This document shows positions 1 to 8,958 of a stretch of 64,000 nt of DNA, piece after piece (the first letter of the stretch is position 1; each line of letters starts with the position of its first letter). Source of the stretch: an uncultured Lachnospiraceae bacterium (GTDB taxonomy: Bacteria; Bacillota; Clostridia; Lachnospirales; Lachnospiraceae); contig CAJFOF010000001.1 of the NCBI GenBank assembly GCA_904395885.1, forward strand, positions 25,765 to 89,764, in the 5' to 3' direction. The notes beneath the pieces are model-generated. The model had not been told where the DNA came from and ran no database searches. It worked only from the letters and a program-made list of their open reading frames with translations. A program made the translations under genes and the position numbers.

Positions 1-28
1 CGCAGGGCTCGCATACATATTTCTGCAT
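1..28 (-). CDS. Rubredoxin, N-terminal fragment cut by the window edge
   Basis: Only the first nine codons are visible, reading MQKYVCEPC on the minus strand. A good ribosome site (AGGAGGTC) lies at 35-42, seven bases before the ATG. The Y-V-C-x-x-C start is the first iron-binding knuckle of rubredoxins, small Fe(Cys)4 electron carriers of anaerobes that often serve in oxygen or peroxide detoxification. The gene lies just downstream of the EF-G-like gene on the same strand, about 30 bp away, so it may be co-transcribed. The rest is outside the window, so a rubredoxin-domain fusion cannot be excluded. Confidence 0.6.
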
Positions 29-58
29 ATTATTGACCTCCTAAATTAAATTTCTGTT

Positions 59-2155
59 TTATGATTCATCCTTCTGAGCAGCTCTGGCCTCCACTTCTTT
101 CTTCTGGATGTCTCCAGGTGCCTGCTCGTAGCGGCTGAACTCGTATTCAAATACACCGATTCCTCCGGTTATTGAGCGCAGATCCGTGTTGTATCCGTAA
201 AGCTCAGACATCGGAATGTCGGCCTCGATAATCTGTTTCCCGTGATGATCCGGGTTCATTCCCAGAACACGGCCGCGGCGCCGGTTCAGATCTCCCATAA
301 CATCCCCGGTGAATTTATCCGGAACGGTAACTTTCAGAGATGCAATGGGTTCCAAAAGGACAGGATTGGCCTCCATGAAGCCCTTCTTAAAGGCCAAAAT
401 CGTAGCCATCTTAAATGCCATCTCCGAAGAATCTACCGGATGATAAGATCCATCTACCAGAGTAGCCTTCAAGCCCACTACCGGATATCCGGCCAACGGA
501 CCTTTCTGAACGCATTCCTGAAGACCCTTTTCTACTGCCGGGAAGTAATTCTTGGGAACGGAACCGCCAAAAATCTTTTCCTCAAAAATATAAGGTGTCT
601 CCAGATCGCCGGAGGGTTCAAACTCCATCCATACGTCGCCGTACTGGCCATGGCCGCCGGACTGCTTCTTATGGCGTCCCTGTACCTTTACTTTCTTTCT
701 TAAGGTTTCTCTGAAAGCGAACTTAGGCTTTTCCAAAACAATCTCTACTTTATAGCGGTTTATCAGTTTGCTGGCAACCACCTCCAACTGCTGGTCTCCA
801 ATTCCATACAGCAGGGACTGACGATTCTCGCTGTCATTGACAATTCTTAAGGTCAGATCCTCCTCCATCATCTTGGACAGAGCTGAGGAAACCTTATCAT
901 CCTCCCCTTTATTGGCCGCTTTGTAAGCCATATAGGTATAAGGAGTGGAGATTTCCGGCTTATGATACACAATGGGAGCGCTTCTTAAAGCAATCGTGTC
1001 CCCTGTCTGTGTAACCGAAAGCTTTGACACAGCGCCGATATCTCCAGCTTTCAGTTCCGGAACCTCGATCTGGTCCTTGCCTCTTAAGACATAAAGCTTT
1101 CCGACCTTCTCTTCTGTCTCTTTATTTACATTATAGATCGTGCTGTCAGGTTTTAACGTTCCAGTACAGATTTTCATCAGGGAATATTTTCCAATAAATG
1201 GATCCACAATAGTCTTAAATACCCGGGCTGACAGGGAAACGTCATCGTTGTACTTGGCGGTGAAGCGCTCTCCTGTGGAAACATCTACACCGATGCACTC
1301 ATATTTATCTGGTGACGGGAAATATTTGTCGATTGCCTGGAGAAGGCCTGAAAATCCCTGGCAGTTAATGCCGGAGCCAAGCAGAATCGGCACAATATTG
1401 CCTTCGATTACGTGGCTTCTCAGAGCGCCTGAAATTTCTTCCTGGGTAAACTCTTCACCTGAGAAATAGCGCTCCATGTATTCTTCGCTGGTCTCTGCCA
1501 CGGCTTCCATCAAAGCCTCTCTGGCAATTCCAAGGTTTTTCTGAACATATTCCGGGATTTCACACTCTTCGTAATTGCTGAGAGTGGTAAATCTCCGTCC
1601 TGCCATCTTCACCACATTGACAAATCCAACGAATTTTTCATTTTCTCTGATCGGCAACTGGAAAGGAGCGATCTTCCGGCCAAAGCGGGTTTCCAGCTTT
1701 AACACCAGTTCCCGGTAGCTGGCATGGTCGTCGTCCATATTGGTTACAAAGAACAGTCTGGGAAGCCTGTACTTTTCACACATTTCCCATGCCTTCTCGG
1801 TTCCTACTTCAATACCTGCCTTACAGTTTACTACGATCACAGCGGCGTCGGCAACACTGATAGCCTCCTCCACTTCCCCCACAAAATCGAAATATCCAGG
1901 AGTATCTAACAGATTGATCTTAATCGGGCCATTTTCTCCATTATATTCCAAAGGGATCAGGGACGTGGAAATAGAAAACTGTCTCTTTATCTCCTCTTTG
2001 TCGTAATCGCTGATGGTATTGCCGTCAGCAACCTTTCCCATTCTCTTTGTAACCCCAGTAACTAATGCCAATGCTTCTGCCACTGTAGTTTTCCCTGCTC
2101 CGCCATGCCCCAAAAGCACAACGTTGCGTATCTGGCTGGTTCCATAAACGTTCAT
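59..2155 (-). CDS. Elongation factor G-like GTPase (EF-G paralogue)
   Basis: A 698-residue protein with full EF-G architecture: an N-terminal GTPase domain, then domains II-V. The P-loop is GHGGAGKT (residues 16-23), not the GHIDAGKT of canonical EF-G, and switch II is DTPG (84-87). The usual NKMD guanine-specificity motif appears as N-M-D-D near residue 141, lacking the lysine. This fits the divergent EF-G-like (FusA2-type) group rather than the housekeeping translocase. I chose the ATG at 2155 because AGGAGGG lies just upstream; an in-frame ATG at 2179 would place that ribosome site inside the gene. It is preceded by its own promoter. What it does on the ribosome cannot be told from sequence; housekeeping fusA is not in the window. 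Confidence 0.85.
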   Translation of the reverse strand: MNVYGTSQIRNVVLLGHGGAGKTTVAEALALVTGVTKRMGKVADGNTISDYDKEEIKRQFSISTSLIPLEYNGENGPIKINLLDTPGYFDFVGEVEEAISVADAAVIVVNCKAGIEVGTEKAWEMCEKYRLPRLFFVTNMDDDHASYRELVLKLETRFGRKIAPFQLPIRENEKFVGFVNVVKMAGRRFTTLSNYEECEIPEYVQKNLGIAREALMEAVAETSEEYMERYFSGEEFTQEEISGALRSHVIEGNIVPILLGSGINCQGFSGLLQAIDKYFPSPDKYECIGVDVSTGERFTAKYNDDVSLSARVFKTIVDPFIGKYSLMKICTGTLKPDSTIYNVNKETEEKVGKLYVLRGKDQIEVPELKAGDIGAVSKLSVTQTGDTIALRSAPIVYHKPEISTPYTYMAYKAANKGEDDKVSSALSKMMEEDLTLRIVNDSENRQSLLYGIGDQQLEVVASKLINRYKVEIVLEKPKFAFRETLRKKVKVQGRHKKQSGGHGQYGDVWMEFEPSGDLETPYIFEEKIFGGSVPKNYFPAVEKGLQECVQKGPLAGYPVVGLKATLVDGSYHPVDSSEMAFKMATILAFKKGFMEANPVLLEPIASLKVTVPDKFTGDVMGDLNRRRGRVLGMNPDHHGKQIIEADIPMSELYGYNTDLRSITGGIGVFEYEFSRYEQAPGDIQKKEVEARAAQKDES

Positions 2156-2197
2156 AAGAAAATCCCTCCTGTACCTCAATAATTAGTCCATGAATGT

Positions 2198-2226
2198 ATT
2201 TTACCAAAAATTTCAGAAATTCACAA
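2198..2226 (-). promoter_or_regulatory. SigA-type promoter of the EF-G-like gene
   Basis: On the minus strand TTGTGA (2226-2221) and TAAAAT (2203-2198) are separated by exactly 17 bp. They lie about 43 bp before the chosen start codon. Confidence 0.55.
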
Positions 2227-2255
2227 GTAAAACATGCAATTTATACAAAAACTTT

Positions 2256-3314
2256 TCAATTCTCCCGGCTAAAATTCTGAACCCAGTACAGAGTGCCATT
2301 CTGAGAATAGCAGCCTACGCCGATCTTTGTATAAGTGCTTCTCAAAATATTGGCCCGGTGCCCGGAAGAATTCATCCAGCCATTCATAACCTGCTTTGGT
2401 GAGGCATATCCCATAGCGATATTTTCACCCCGGTAAGTATCTTCCCCGCCTAATTCTTCATAGAGAGTGGACCAGTGGCTTCCGTCCGGTCTATTATGGC
2501 TGAATGTTTCCGTAAGCTCCTCTGCCCGCAGAGCCGCACACTCCGCCAGAGTATCGTCCCATTCCAGCGGGCTCAGGCCTTCTGCCTCCCGTTCCTGGTT
2601 GACGAGATCAAAAACCTGCTGGGCGTAAGCATCCGTATCCACGCTTTCGCTCTCAGTCTCCTTCTCCTCGTTCCATGTAAAGGTATAGCCGCCCTGTCCA
2701 ACGGAAGACTCTTCCCCTCCATCATCCTCGTGCTCCTCGTACCAATCGTAAAGATCCGTCATGTCCGTGATTGTTCCATCCTTCTGAACGGTATAGCGAA
2801 CATCACCCAGGGTAAAGGACTTGGTCTGAAGAGTGCCGTCCTCATTAAAGTAGTAGTCTTCCCCGTCAATCGTATAAAAGTCAATGACCATAGTGCCATT
2901 TTCGTCAAAATAGTACTTTTCTTCGTCAATCCGCTTCCACTCGTCCGTCAGCGGCTGCCCATCCTCGTAATAGCTCCAGGTGCCATTCGTTTCTTTTTTC
3001 CATCCGTCTGCCGTCTGAACCTGCTGAGTCTGAACCTTGCCATCCACAATCCATGCCCCGCTCGCATCTACCGTATATCCGTCAGGTGTTGCCGCGTTCA
3101 TCAGACAGTAACCATTTTCATTAAAATAGTAGCACTCGGCAATCCCATCCTGGTTGCCATCCAGCCACAGCCAGGTATTGACAGGATAAGACAGATCGTC
3201 ATTCTGCCACCACCAGCCGCCTGCATCCTGTTTCCACTGTGCCCCAAAAGCTGTAAGTGTCATCCCGCACATCACCAAGGCACTCCCCGCAACTGCTGCA
3301 ACAAATTTTTTCAT
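2256..3314 (-). CDS. Secreted CAP-domain protein with aromatic-rich wall-binding repeats
   Basis: A 352-residue exported protein. It starts with a signal peptide (MKKF, hydrophobic core, cut near TAFGA). Next come W/Y/G-rich repeats of the choline- or glucan-binding type (units such as YYFDENGT and YYFNEDGT, residues about 25-190), an acidic linker, and a C-terminal CAP/SCP domain (about 230-352). CAP signature residues are visible: SHNRPDG, GENIAMG and SSGHRANIL. The design resembles YkwD-like proteins of clostridia, thought to act at the cell surface; the biochemical role is unknown. The start at 3314 follows AAGGAGGAA; an upstream in-frame ATG at 3383 would bury the signal peptide and overlap the promoter. 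It is transcribed alone. Confidence 0.85.
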   Translation of the reverse strand: MKKFVAAVAGSALVMCGMTLTAFGAQWKQDAGGWWWQNDDLSYPVNTWLWLDGNQDGIAECYYFNENGYCLMNAATPDGYTVDASGAWIVDGKVQTQQVQTADGWKKETNGTWSYYEDGQPLTDEWKRIDEEKYYFDENGTMVIDFYTIDGEDYYFNEDGTLQTKSFTLGDVRYTVQKDGTITDMTDLYDWYEEHEDDGGEESSVGQGGYTFTWNEEKETESESVDTDAYAQQVFDLVNQEREAEGLSPLEWDDTLAECAALRAEELTETFSHNRPDGSHWSTLYEELGGEDTYRGENIAMGYASPKQVMNGWMNSSGHRANILRSTYTKIGVGCYSQNGTLYWVQNFSREN

Positions 3315-3363
3315 GTATCCTTCCTCCTTAAAACATGGCAATTCCACCATAAATCCTGCATCT

Positions 3364-3392
3364 ATCATACCATTTTTCTCCATTTATTACAA
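3364..3392 (-). promoter_or_regulatory. Promoter of the CAP-domain gene
   Basis: Minus strand TTGTAA (3392-3387), 17 bp spacer, TATGAT (3369-3364), about 50 bp before the start codon. Confidence 0.6.
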
Positions 3393-3444
3393 TTCTCTTT
3401 TCACGCCTTTAATTTAAAGTGTTGAAGTTTAAAGAAATAAAGCG

Positions 3445-3473
3445 TTGACATTTCAGCTTTGATGCCTTACAAT
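3445..3473 (+). promoter_or_regulatory. Promoter of tyrA-aroA
   Basis: Near-consensus TTGACA (3445-3450), 17 bp spacer, TACAAT (3468-3473). The GTG start of tyrA is about 52 bp further on. No T-box or attenuator hairpin is evident in the short leader. Confidence 0.75.
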
Positions 3474-3524
3474 GGACGTGTTTCAAATATTCTGCATTTT
3501 TGCTGATGTACAGGAGGTTTTACG

Positions 3525-4622
3525 GTGTCAGAACAAACGATCGCTTTTATCGGCCTGGGGCTGATCGGCGGTTCCATCGCCAGAGGATTGAAGAGGGCCA
3601 GACCGGATATTTCTATCATGGCTTACACGAGAAGCCGTGCAGGGCTTGAACAGGCAAAAAAAGACGGTATCGTGGATATCATTCTGGATAAAGCCGGACA
3701 GGAGCTGGCCGCCTGCGATATGGTGTTCCTCTGTACGCCTGTGGAGTACAATGCCGGGTATTTAAAGTCCATCCGCCCCTACCTGAAGCCCGGCGCCATC
3801 ATTACCGATGTGGGCAGCACAAAAACCAACATCCATGAGGAAGTGCTGCGCCTGGGCATGGAAGATGTGTTTGTGGGCGGCCATCCAATGGCCGGATCCG
3901 AAAAGACCGGATATGAACATTCCACCGACCATCTTCTGGAAAATGCATACTATATCATCACCCCGGCTGAAAAATCTTCCGACGAGCAGATTGAACGGGT
4001 GAAAAATGTGGCCAATCTGTTAGGCGCTATTCCCATGGTTCTGGACTATCGGGAACACGACCAGGCTGTGGCGGCGGTCAGCCATCTTCCTCACCTTATC
4101 GCCTCTTCTCTGGTCAATCTGGTTAAAGATTCCGATGATTCCAGTGAAACGATGAAACGCATTGCTGCCGGCGGTTTTAAGGATATCACCCGAATCGCCT
4201 CATCTTCTCCTGAAATGTGGGAGCAGATCTGCATGGCCAATTGCGGTCCTATCTGCGATATTTTAGAGCGGTACATTGCATCCCTCTCCCAGGTTCTTCA
4301 GGAGATCCGCAGCAAACAGGAGGATTCCATCTACCGGCTTCTGGAGGAATCCAGGGCCTACCGCAACTCCATAAGTGATCGGGCTAAGGGCGCGCTGGAG
4401 CCGGATTACTCCTTCTCCGTAGATATTGTTGACGAGGCCGGCGCTATCTCCACTTTGTCCGTCATCCTGGCCGCAAAAGGCATCAATATCAAAAATATCG
4501 GAATCAACAATAACAGAGAGCGGGGAGAAGGCGCTCTCCGCATTACCTTTTACGATGAAGCGTCTCTGGAGGCTGCCTGGGCCCAGCTCACCAAATATCA
4601 TTATGAATTATTCCGTCAATAG
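3525..4622 (+). CDS. tyrA: Prephenate dehydrogenase with C-terminal ACT domain
   Basis: A 365-residue enzyme that oxidises and decarboxylates prephenate to 4-hydroxyphenylpyruvate, on the tyrosine branch of aromatic amino acid synthesis. An NAD-binding Rossmann motif GLGLIGGS is at residues 10-17, HPMAGSEKTG lies in the catalytic domain, and the last 70 or so residues read as an ACT regulatory domain (SVDIVDEAGAIS), which in relatives senses tyrosine. The start is GTG at 3525, supported by AGGAGG ten bases upstream. It ends 9 bp before aroA, so the two form an operon behind the promoter at 3445-3473. Confidence 0.93.
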   Translation: MSEQTIAFIGLGLIGGSIARGLKRARPDISIMAYTRSRAGLEQAKKDGIVDIILDKAGQELAACDMVFLCTPVEYNAGYLKSIRPYLKPGAIITDVGSTKTNIHEEVLRLGMEDVFVGGHPMAGSEKTGYEHSTDHLLENAYYIITPAEKSSDEQIERVKNVANLLGAIPMVLDYREHDQAVAAVSHLPHLIASSLVNLVKDSDDSSETMKRIAAGGFKDITRIASSSPEMWEQICMANCGPICDILERYIASLSQVLQEIRSKQEDSIYRLLEESRAYRNSISDRAKGALEPDYSFSVDIVDEAGAISTLSVILAAKGINIKNIGINNNRERGEGALRITFYDEASLEAAWAQLTKYHYELFRQ

Positions 4623-4631
4623 GAGGATCCT

Positions 4632-5924
4632 ATGTTATTTCATTCTGTTTCACAGCTAAAGGGGGAAGTTTCTGTCCCCGGCGATAAATCCATTTCTCAC
4701 AGAAGCGTTATGTTAGGCTCTATAGCCAAAGGCACCACTGAGATCACCAACTATCTCCAGGGAGCTGACTGCCTTTCTACCATTTCCTGTTTCCGGAGGA
4801 TGGGAATTTCCATTGAGAACAATGGCAGCACCGTCCTTGTCCACGGAAATGGTCTGAGGGGGCTGAAAGCCCCTGGAAGCGAGCCCTTAGACTGCGGCAA
4901 CTCCGGTACCACTACCCGGCTGATTTCCGGAATCCTGGCCCCCCAGGATTTCTCCGTGACTCTGACCGGAGACGCCTCCATACAGAAGAGACCTATGAAG
5001 AGGATCATAGCGCCTCTTACCCAGATGGGAGCCGACATCACAAGCATAAAGGGCAACGGATGCGCCCCTCTCGCCATTCACGGGAGACGTCTCCACGGAA
5101 TCCACTATATCTCCCCCGTAGCTTCCGCCCAGGTAAAATCTGCTATTCTTCTGGCTGGCCTGTATGCAGAAGGGGAAACCAGGGTGACAGAACCCTCCGT
5201 CTCCCGCAACCATACGGAGCTGATGCTGAAAGGCTTCGGAGCCGATGTTAGCACGGAGGGAAGAGATGCTGTTGTCACACAGGCCAGAGAGCTCCATGCA
5301 GCCAAGCTGGCTGTGCCCGGAGACATCTCCTCTGCGGCCTTTTTCCTGGCTGCCGGTTTGATGGTGCCCGGCTCTGAAGTCCTTTTGAAAAACGTCGGGA
5401 TCAATCCCACCCGGGACGGAATTCTCCGGGTATGCCGCCAGATGGGCGGAGATGTGACCATTGTGCGCCAATGGGAAGAAGGTGGGGAGCCTGCCGCGGA
5501 TATCCTTGTCCGTCACAGCACTCTCACCGGAACTGTCATCCAGGGGGAGATCATTCCCACTCTGATCGATGAGCTTCCGGTAATCGCCGCCATGGCGTGC
5601 CTTGCCAAAGGCGAGACCGTTATCCGGGATGCGGCAGAATTGAAAGTCAAGGAATCCAACCGCATTGAAGTCATGGTCAGAAATCTTTCCGCCATAGGTG
5701 CCGATGTAACCGAAACCGATGACGGTATGATCATCCGGGGCGGGCGCCCCCTCCACGGCGCCGTCATTGACAGTTGCCTGGATCACCGGATCGCCATGAC
5801 CTTCGCGGTAGCTGCCCTGTGTGCAGAGGGCGTGACGGAAATCCGCGGCGCTGAGTGCGTCAATATCTCCTACCCGGATTTCTATCGGGATCTGAACCGC
5901 CTGTCGGGGCAGAGCAATGCCTGA
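4632..5924 (+). CDS. aroA: 3-phosphoshikimate 1-carboxyvinyltransferase (EPSP synthase)
   Basis: A 430-residue cytosolic enzyme that transfers the enolpyruvyl group of PEP to shikimate 3-phosphate, the sixth shikimate-pathway step. Family signatures are visible: GDKSISHRSVML near residues 18-29 (PEP and shikimate binding), DCGNSGTTTRL near 88-98, and LKVKESNR and DHRIAMTF towards the C-terminus. Length is normal. AGGAGGATCC lies directly upstream and tyrA ends 9 bp before it, so both are expressed together. A convergent hairpin follows 40 bp after the stop. Other aro genes are not in the window. Confidence 0.95.
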   Translation: MLFHSVSQLKGEVSVPGDKSISHRSVMLGSIAKGTTEITNYLQGADCLSTISCFRRMGISIENNGSTVLVHGNGLRGLKAPGSEPLDCGNSGTTTRLISGILAPQDFSVTLTGDASIQKRPMKRIIAPLTQMGADITSIKGNGCAPLAIHGRRLHGIHYISPVASAQVKSAILLAGLYAEGETRVTEPSVSRNHTELMLKGFGADVSTEGRDAVVTQARELHAAKLAVPGDISSAAFFLAAGLMVPGSEVLLKNVGINPTRDGILRVCRQMGGDVTIVRQWEEGGEPAADILVRHSTLTGTVIQGEIIPTLIDELPVIAAMACLAKGETVIRDAAELKVKESNRIEVMVRNLSAIGADVTETDDGMIIRGGRPLHGAVIDSCLDHRIAMTFAVAALCAEGVTEIRGAECVNISYPDFYRDLNRLSGQSNA

Positions 5925-5964
5925 CCATCAAAAAACTGCAATATCTGTATCAAACTGCTCCATA

Positions 5965-6014
5965 CTGCTGGAAAAGGAGGCCCTGGCTTACAGCCCGGCC
6001 TCCTTTTCCAGCAG
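5965..6014. terminator. Perfect 18-bp hairpin between convergent aroA and engB
   Basis: Bases 5965-5982 and 5997-6014 are perfect inverted complements with a 14-base loop. The hairpin sits between converging genes, and its right arm and loop include the last nine codons and stop of engB. Neither side has a long T run, so it may stop transcription only weakly or act as a 3' stabilising structure for both mRNAs. Confidence 0.6.
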
Positions 6015-6575
6015 TTCCCATATCTGATCCCGTCCCTGCTTTGTCTCCGCCGAGAAGGGGATGAGGATGTCCTCTTTGGAGAGGCCCAGCCCCATCTGGA
6101 TCTGCTTCACCTGCTTTGCCACCTGGCTTCTCTTCAGTTTGTCCAGCTTGGTGGCAATGATGACCGGCTGGTACCCATTATGGACAATCCAGTCGTACAT
6201 CATTTTGTCGTTTTCCGAAGGTTCATGGCGAATGTCCACCAGCAGAAAAACCTTTTTCAGCATTGCCGATTTGTGAAGGTAATTTTCGATCATTTTCCCC
6301 CACCTGGCCTTTTCCTCCAGGGAGACTTTCGCGTAGCCGTAACCCGGCAGATCCACAAAATACATATCATCGTTGATCCGGTAAAAATTGATGGTCTGGG
6401 TCTTTCCCGGCTGCCCGGAAGTCCTGGCGTAGGCCTTCCGGTTCATCAGGGCGTTGATCAGGGAAGATTTTCCCACATTGGACTTCCCTGCGAATGCAAA
6501 CTCCGGGAGCGTATTCTCCGGGAGTTTGCTTGTGATTCCGCACACAGTCTCCAGATTCACTGTTTTGATAATCAT
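5988..6575 (-). CDS. engB: Ribosome biogenesis GTP-binding protein EngB (YsxC/YihA)
   Basis: A 195-residue TRAFAC-class GTPase needed for late assembly of the large ribosomal subunit. The P-loop GKSNVGKSS is near residues 30-38, G3 is DLPGYG, and G4 is TKLDK. Length is typical. Its ATG overlaps the lon stop codon (ATGA), so it is probably translated by coupling at the end of the tig-clpP-clpX-lon group. A lon-engB pairing is common in Firmicutes. The last codons form one arm of the hairpin at 5965-6014. Confidence 0.94.
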   Translation of the reverse strand: MIIKTVNLETVCGITSKLPENTLPEFAFAGKSNVGKSSLINALMNRKAYARTSGQPGKTQTINFYRINDDMYFVDLPGYGYAKVSLEEKARWGKMIENYLHKSAMLKKVFLLVDIRHEPSENDKMMYDWIVHNGYQPVIIATKLDKLKRSQVAKQVKQIQMGLGLSKEDILIPFSAETKQGRDQIWELLEKEAGL

Positions 6576-8881
6576 ACCAGCGCCTCCTTCAACACCTCTT
6601 CCATAGTGCTTACAAACTTAATTTCCAGACCCTTGGTGATCTCTTTGGACAGCTCTCCGATCTCCGGCTTATTTTTGTCCGGTACCAGAACTTTTTCAAT
6701 GTGAGCCATCTTGGCTGCCAGGATCTTTTCCTTCAGCCCTCCGATAGGGAGAACGCGGCCCCGCAGAGTAATCTCCCCTGTCATAGCCACCTTAGCCTTC
6801 ACCGGACGGCCAACAACAGCAGAAATCATTGCTGTGGCCATAGTAATGCCGGCCGAAGGCCCGTCTTTCGGCACTGCGCCTTCCGGAATGTGGATGTGAA
6901 TATCGTGTTTTTCAAAGTAGTCGTCAGGGATCTGGTATACCGGGCACACAGATCTGACATAAGTCAGTGCCGTCTGTGCAGACTCTTTCATCACATCGCC
7001 CAATTGGCCTGTAAGCTGAAGATTTCCTTTTCCCGGCATAACATTGACCTCAATCTGAAGGGTGTCTCCCCCCACACTGGTCCAGGCCAGACCACGGACA
7101 ATCCCGATCTCATCTTTTTCATTGGCATCCGTAAAGGTAATCCGCTCTCTTCCCAGATACTTCTCCAGATTCCCCTCTGTGATACGAACGCTCTCCTTTT
7201 TGTTCTCCAGAAACTCTCTGGCCGCTTTCCGGCACAAGTCGCCAATTCGGCGCTCCAGGTTCCGGACACCGGCCTCCCTGGTGTAATTGTGAATGATCTT
7301 TTCCAGGGCATGATCGGAGATCGTCACCTGGCCCTCCTTCAGGCCGTTTCGTTCCATCTGCTTTTTCACGAGAAATTCTCTGGCAATATGAAATTTTTCA
7401 TTTTCTGTGTAGCTGGTGATTTCGATAACCTCCATACGGTCCAAAAGAGGGGTGGGGATTGTCTGGGTAGTGTTGGCCGTAGCGATAAACATTACCTGGG
7501 AAAGGTCAATAGGGAGCTCCACATAGTGATCCCGGAATTTTACATTCTGCTCCCCGTCCAAAACTTCCAGGAGCGCCGATGAAGTGTCTCCTTTGTAGTC
7601 GCTGCTGACCTTGTCGATCTCATCCAAAAGCATCAGGGGATTGCTGACACCGGCCTGCCGCAGTCCGTCCACCAGACGTCCCGGCATTGCCCCTACATAG
7701 GTTCTCCTGTGACCTCTGATCTCTGCCTCATCCCGGACGCCTCCCAGACTGATCCGCACGTACTTTTTATTCAGAGCCCGTGCCACTGATCTTGCAATAG
7801 AGGTCTTCCCTGTTCCAGGCGGGCCTACCAGACACAGAATCGGACTGACGCCCTTGTCTGTCAGAGTCCGGACCGCCAGATATTCCAGAATTCTCTCCTT
7901 TACTTTATCCAGCCCGTAGTGATCCTCATTGAGAATCTTCTCCGCATGGCGGATATCGTTGTTATCCCGGGAAACCTTTTTCCACGGCAAATCCAGAAGG
8001 GTTTCGATATATGTCCTGCTGACATTGCTCTCCTGGCTTCCGCTGGGCATGGTCTTCAGGCGGTCAATCTCTTTTTCGATCTTTGCCTTTACCTCTTTAT
8101 CAGCTTTCAGCCCATTCAGTTTCTTTTTATATTCCTCGGCATCTGAAAGAGGGTTGTCCTCCCCCAGCTCTTCCCGAATAATTTTTAGCTGTTCTCTCAG
8201 GATGTAATCCCTCTGATTTTTATCTACAGCCGCCTTGACCTTGCTCTGGAACTCTTTCTTGATCCTAAGGATCTCCAGCTCCGAGATCAGATTGCCTACC
8301 ACCTTCTCATAGCGGTCCGGCACATCTGTGGTCTCCAGGATTTCCTGGCGAACCGTATACTCCCAGGGCATCTGAACAGCCACCTGATCCAAAAGCTCCC
8401 CGATGGTGTCAATTCCCAGAAGGTTGGGCAAAAGCTCCTTGGCAAGCCTGGGGTTTTCCCGTCCAAATTCTTCCAGTTTCTCCTTCACGATCCTCAGCAT
8501 GGCTTCCCCTGCCGCGTAATCTGCGAATTCCGGCTCCTCTGTCACTTCTATCTCTGCCATGAGTGCCGGCTGATCGGTATCCAGATCCAAAAGGACGGCT
8601 TTCTGCAGGCCCTCTACCATCACTCTGACGACTCCATCCGGCAGTTTTACCAACTGCTTGATCTCGGCCACACAGCCCATATGAAACAGATCTTCTATGG
8701 ACGGCTCCGGCATATCGCTCTGCCGCTGTGTAATCAGAAATACCTTCTGATCCGCCACCATAGACCGTTCTGCTGCTGCTTTGGATTTTGGCCTGGTAAT
8801 GTCAAAATGAATCATCATTTTGGGCATCACCGTCAGCCCTCTCAGAGCTATGGCAGGCATTTTCATGGTTCTGTCTTCCAT
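6572..8881 (-). CDS. lon: ATP-dependent protease Lon
   Basis: A 769-residue AAA+ serine protease of the cytosol that degrades misfolded and regulatory proteins. It has an N-terminal substrate domain (starting with [14 protein letters not shown]), Walker A GPPGTGKT, Walker [10 protein letters not shown], and the Ser-Lys catalytic dyad in PKDGPSAG and the later GGLKEK segment. I chose the ATG at 8881 because TAGGAGGAAA precedes it by four bases; an in-frame extension to 8959 lacks a ribosome site. It lies 77 bp downstream of clpX and overlaps engB by four bases. Confidence 0.95.
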   Translation of the reverse strand: MEDRTMKMPAIALRGLTVMPKMMIHFDITRPKSKAAAERSMVADQKVFLITQRQSDMPEPSIEDLFHMGCVAEIKQLVKLPDGVVRVMVEGLQKAVLLDLDTDQPALMAEIEVTEEPEFADYAAGEAMLRIVKEKLEEFGRENPRLAKELLPNLLGIDTIGELLDQVAVQMPWEYTVRQEILETTDVPDRYEKVVGNLISELEILRIKKEFQSKVKAAVDKNQRDYILREQLKIIREELGEDNPLSDAEEYKKKLNGLKADKEVKAKIEKEIDRLKTMPSGSQESNVSRTYIETLLDLPWKKVSRDNNDIRHAEKILNEDHYGLDKVKERILEYLAVRTLTDKGVSPILCLVGPPGTGKTSIARSVARALNKKYVRISLGGVRDEAEIRGHRRTYVGAMPGRLVDGLRQAGVSNPLMLLDEIDKVSSDYKGDTSSALLEVLDGEQNVKFRDHYVELPIDLSQVMFIATANTTQTIPTPLLDRMEVIEITSYTENEKFHIAREFLVKKQMERNGLKEGQVTISDHALEKIIHNYTREAGVRNLERRIGDLCRKAAREFLENKKESVRITEGNLEKYLGRERITFTDANEKDEIGIVRGLAWTSVGGDTLQIEVNVMPGKGNLQLTGQLGDVMKESAQTALTYVRSVCPVYQIPDDYFEKHDIHIHIPEGAVPKDGPSAGITMATAMISAVVGRPVKAKVAMTGEITLRGRVLPIGGLKEKILAAKMAHIEKVLVPDKNKPEIGELSKEITKGLEIKFVSTMEEVLKEALV

Positions 8882-8958
8882 TTGTTTCCTCCTAACGTAC
8901 CTTTCCTCTTGTATGGAAAAGGGCCATTGCCATGCAACAGCCCGCTTATTACGAATCA

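Noticed and set aside
2475-3425. A 316-codon open frame opposite the CAP-domain gene.
   Set aside because: No family features or ribosome site; the minus-strand gene has signal peptide, repeats and CAP domain.
3474-3524. A possible T-box or attenuator before tyrA.
   Set aside because: The leader is about 45 nt and has no T-box motif or hairpin with a U run.
4887-5786. A 299-codon open frame on the minus strand opposite aroA.
   Set aside because: It lies wholly inside aroA, has no ribosome site and reads as low-complexity, composition-driven sequence. AroA motifs are complete on the other strand.
6701-7582. A 293-codon open frame opposite lon.
   Set aside because: Shadow of lon; no start signals and no protein-like pattern.
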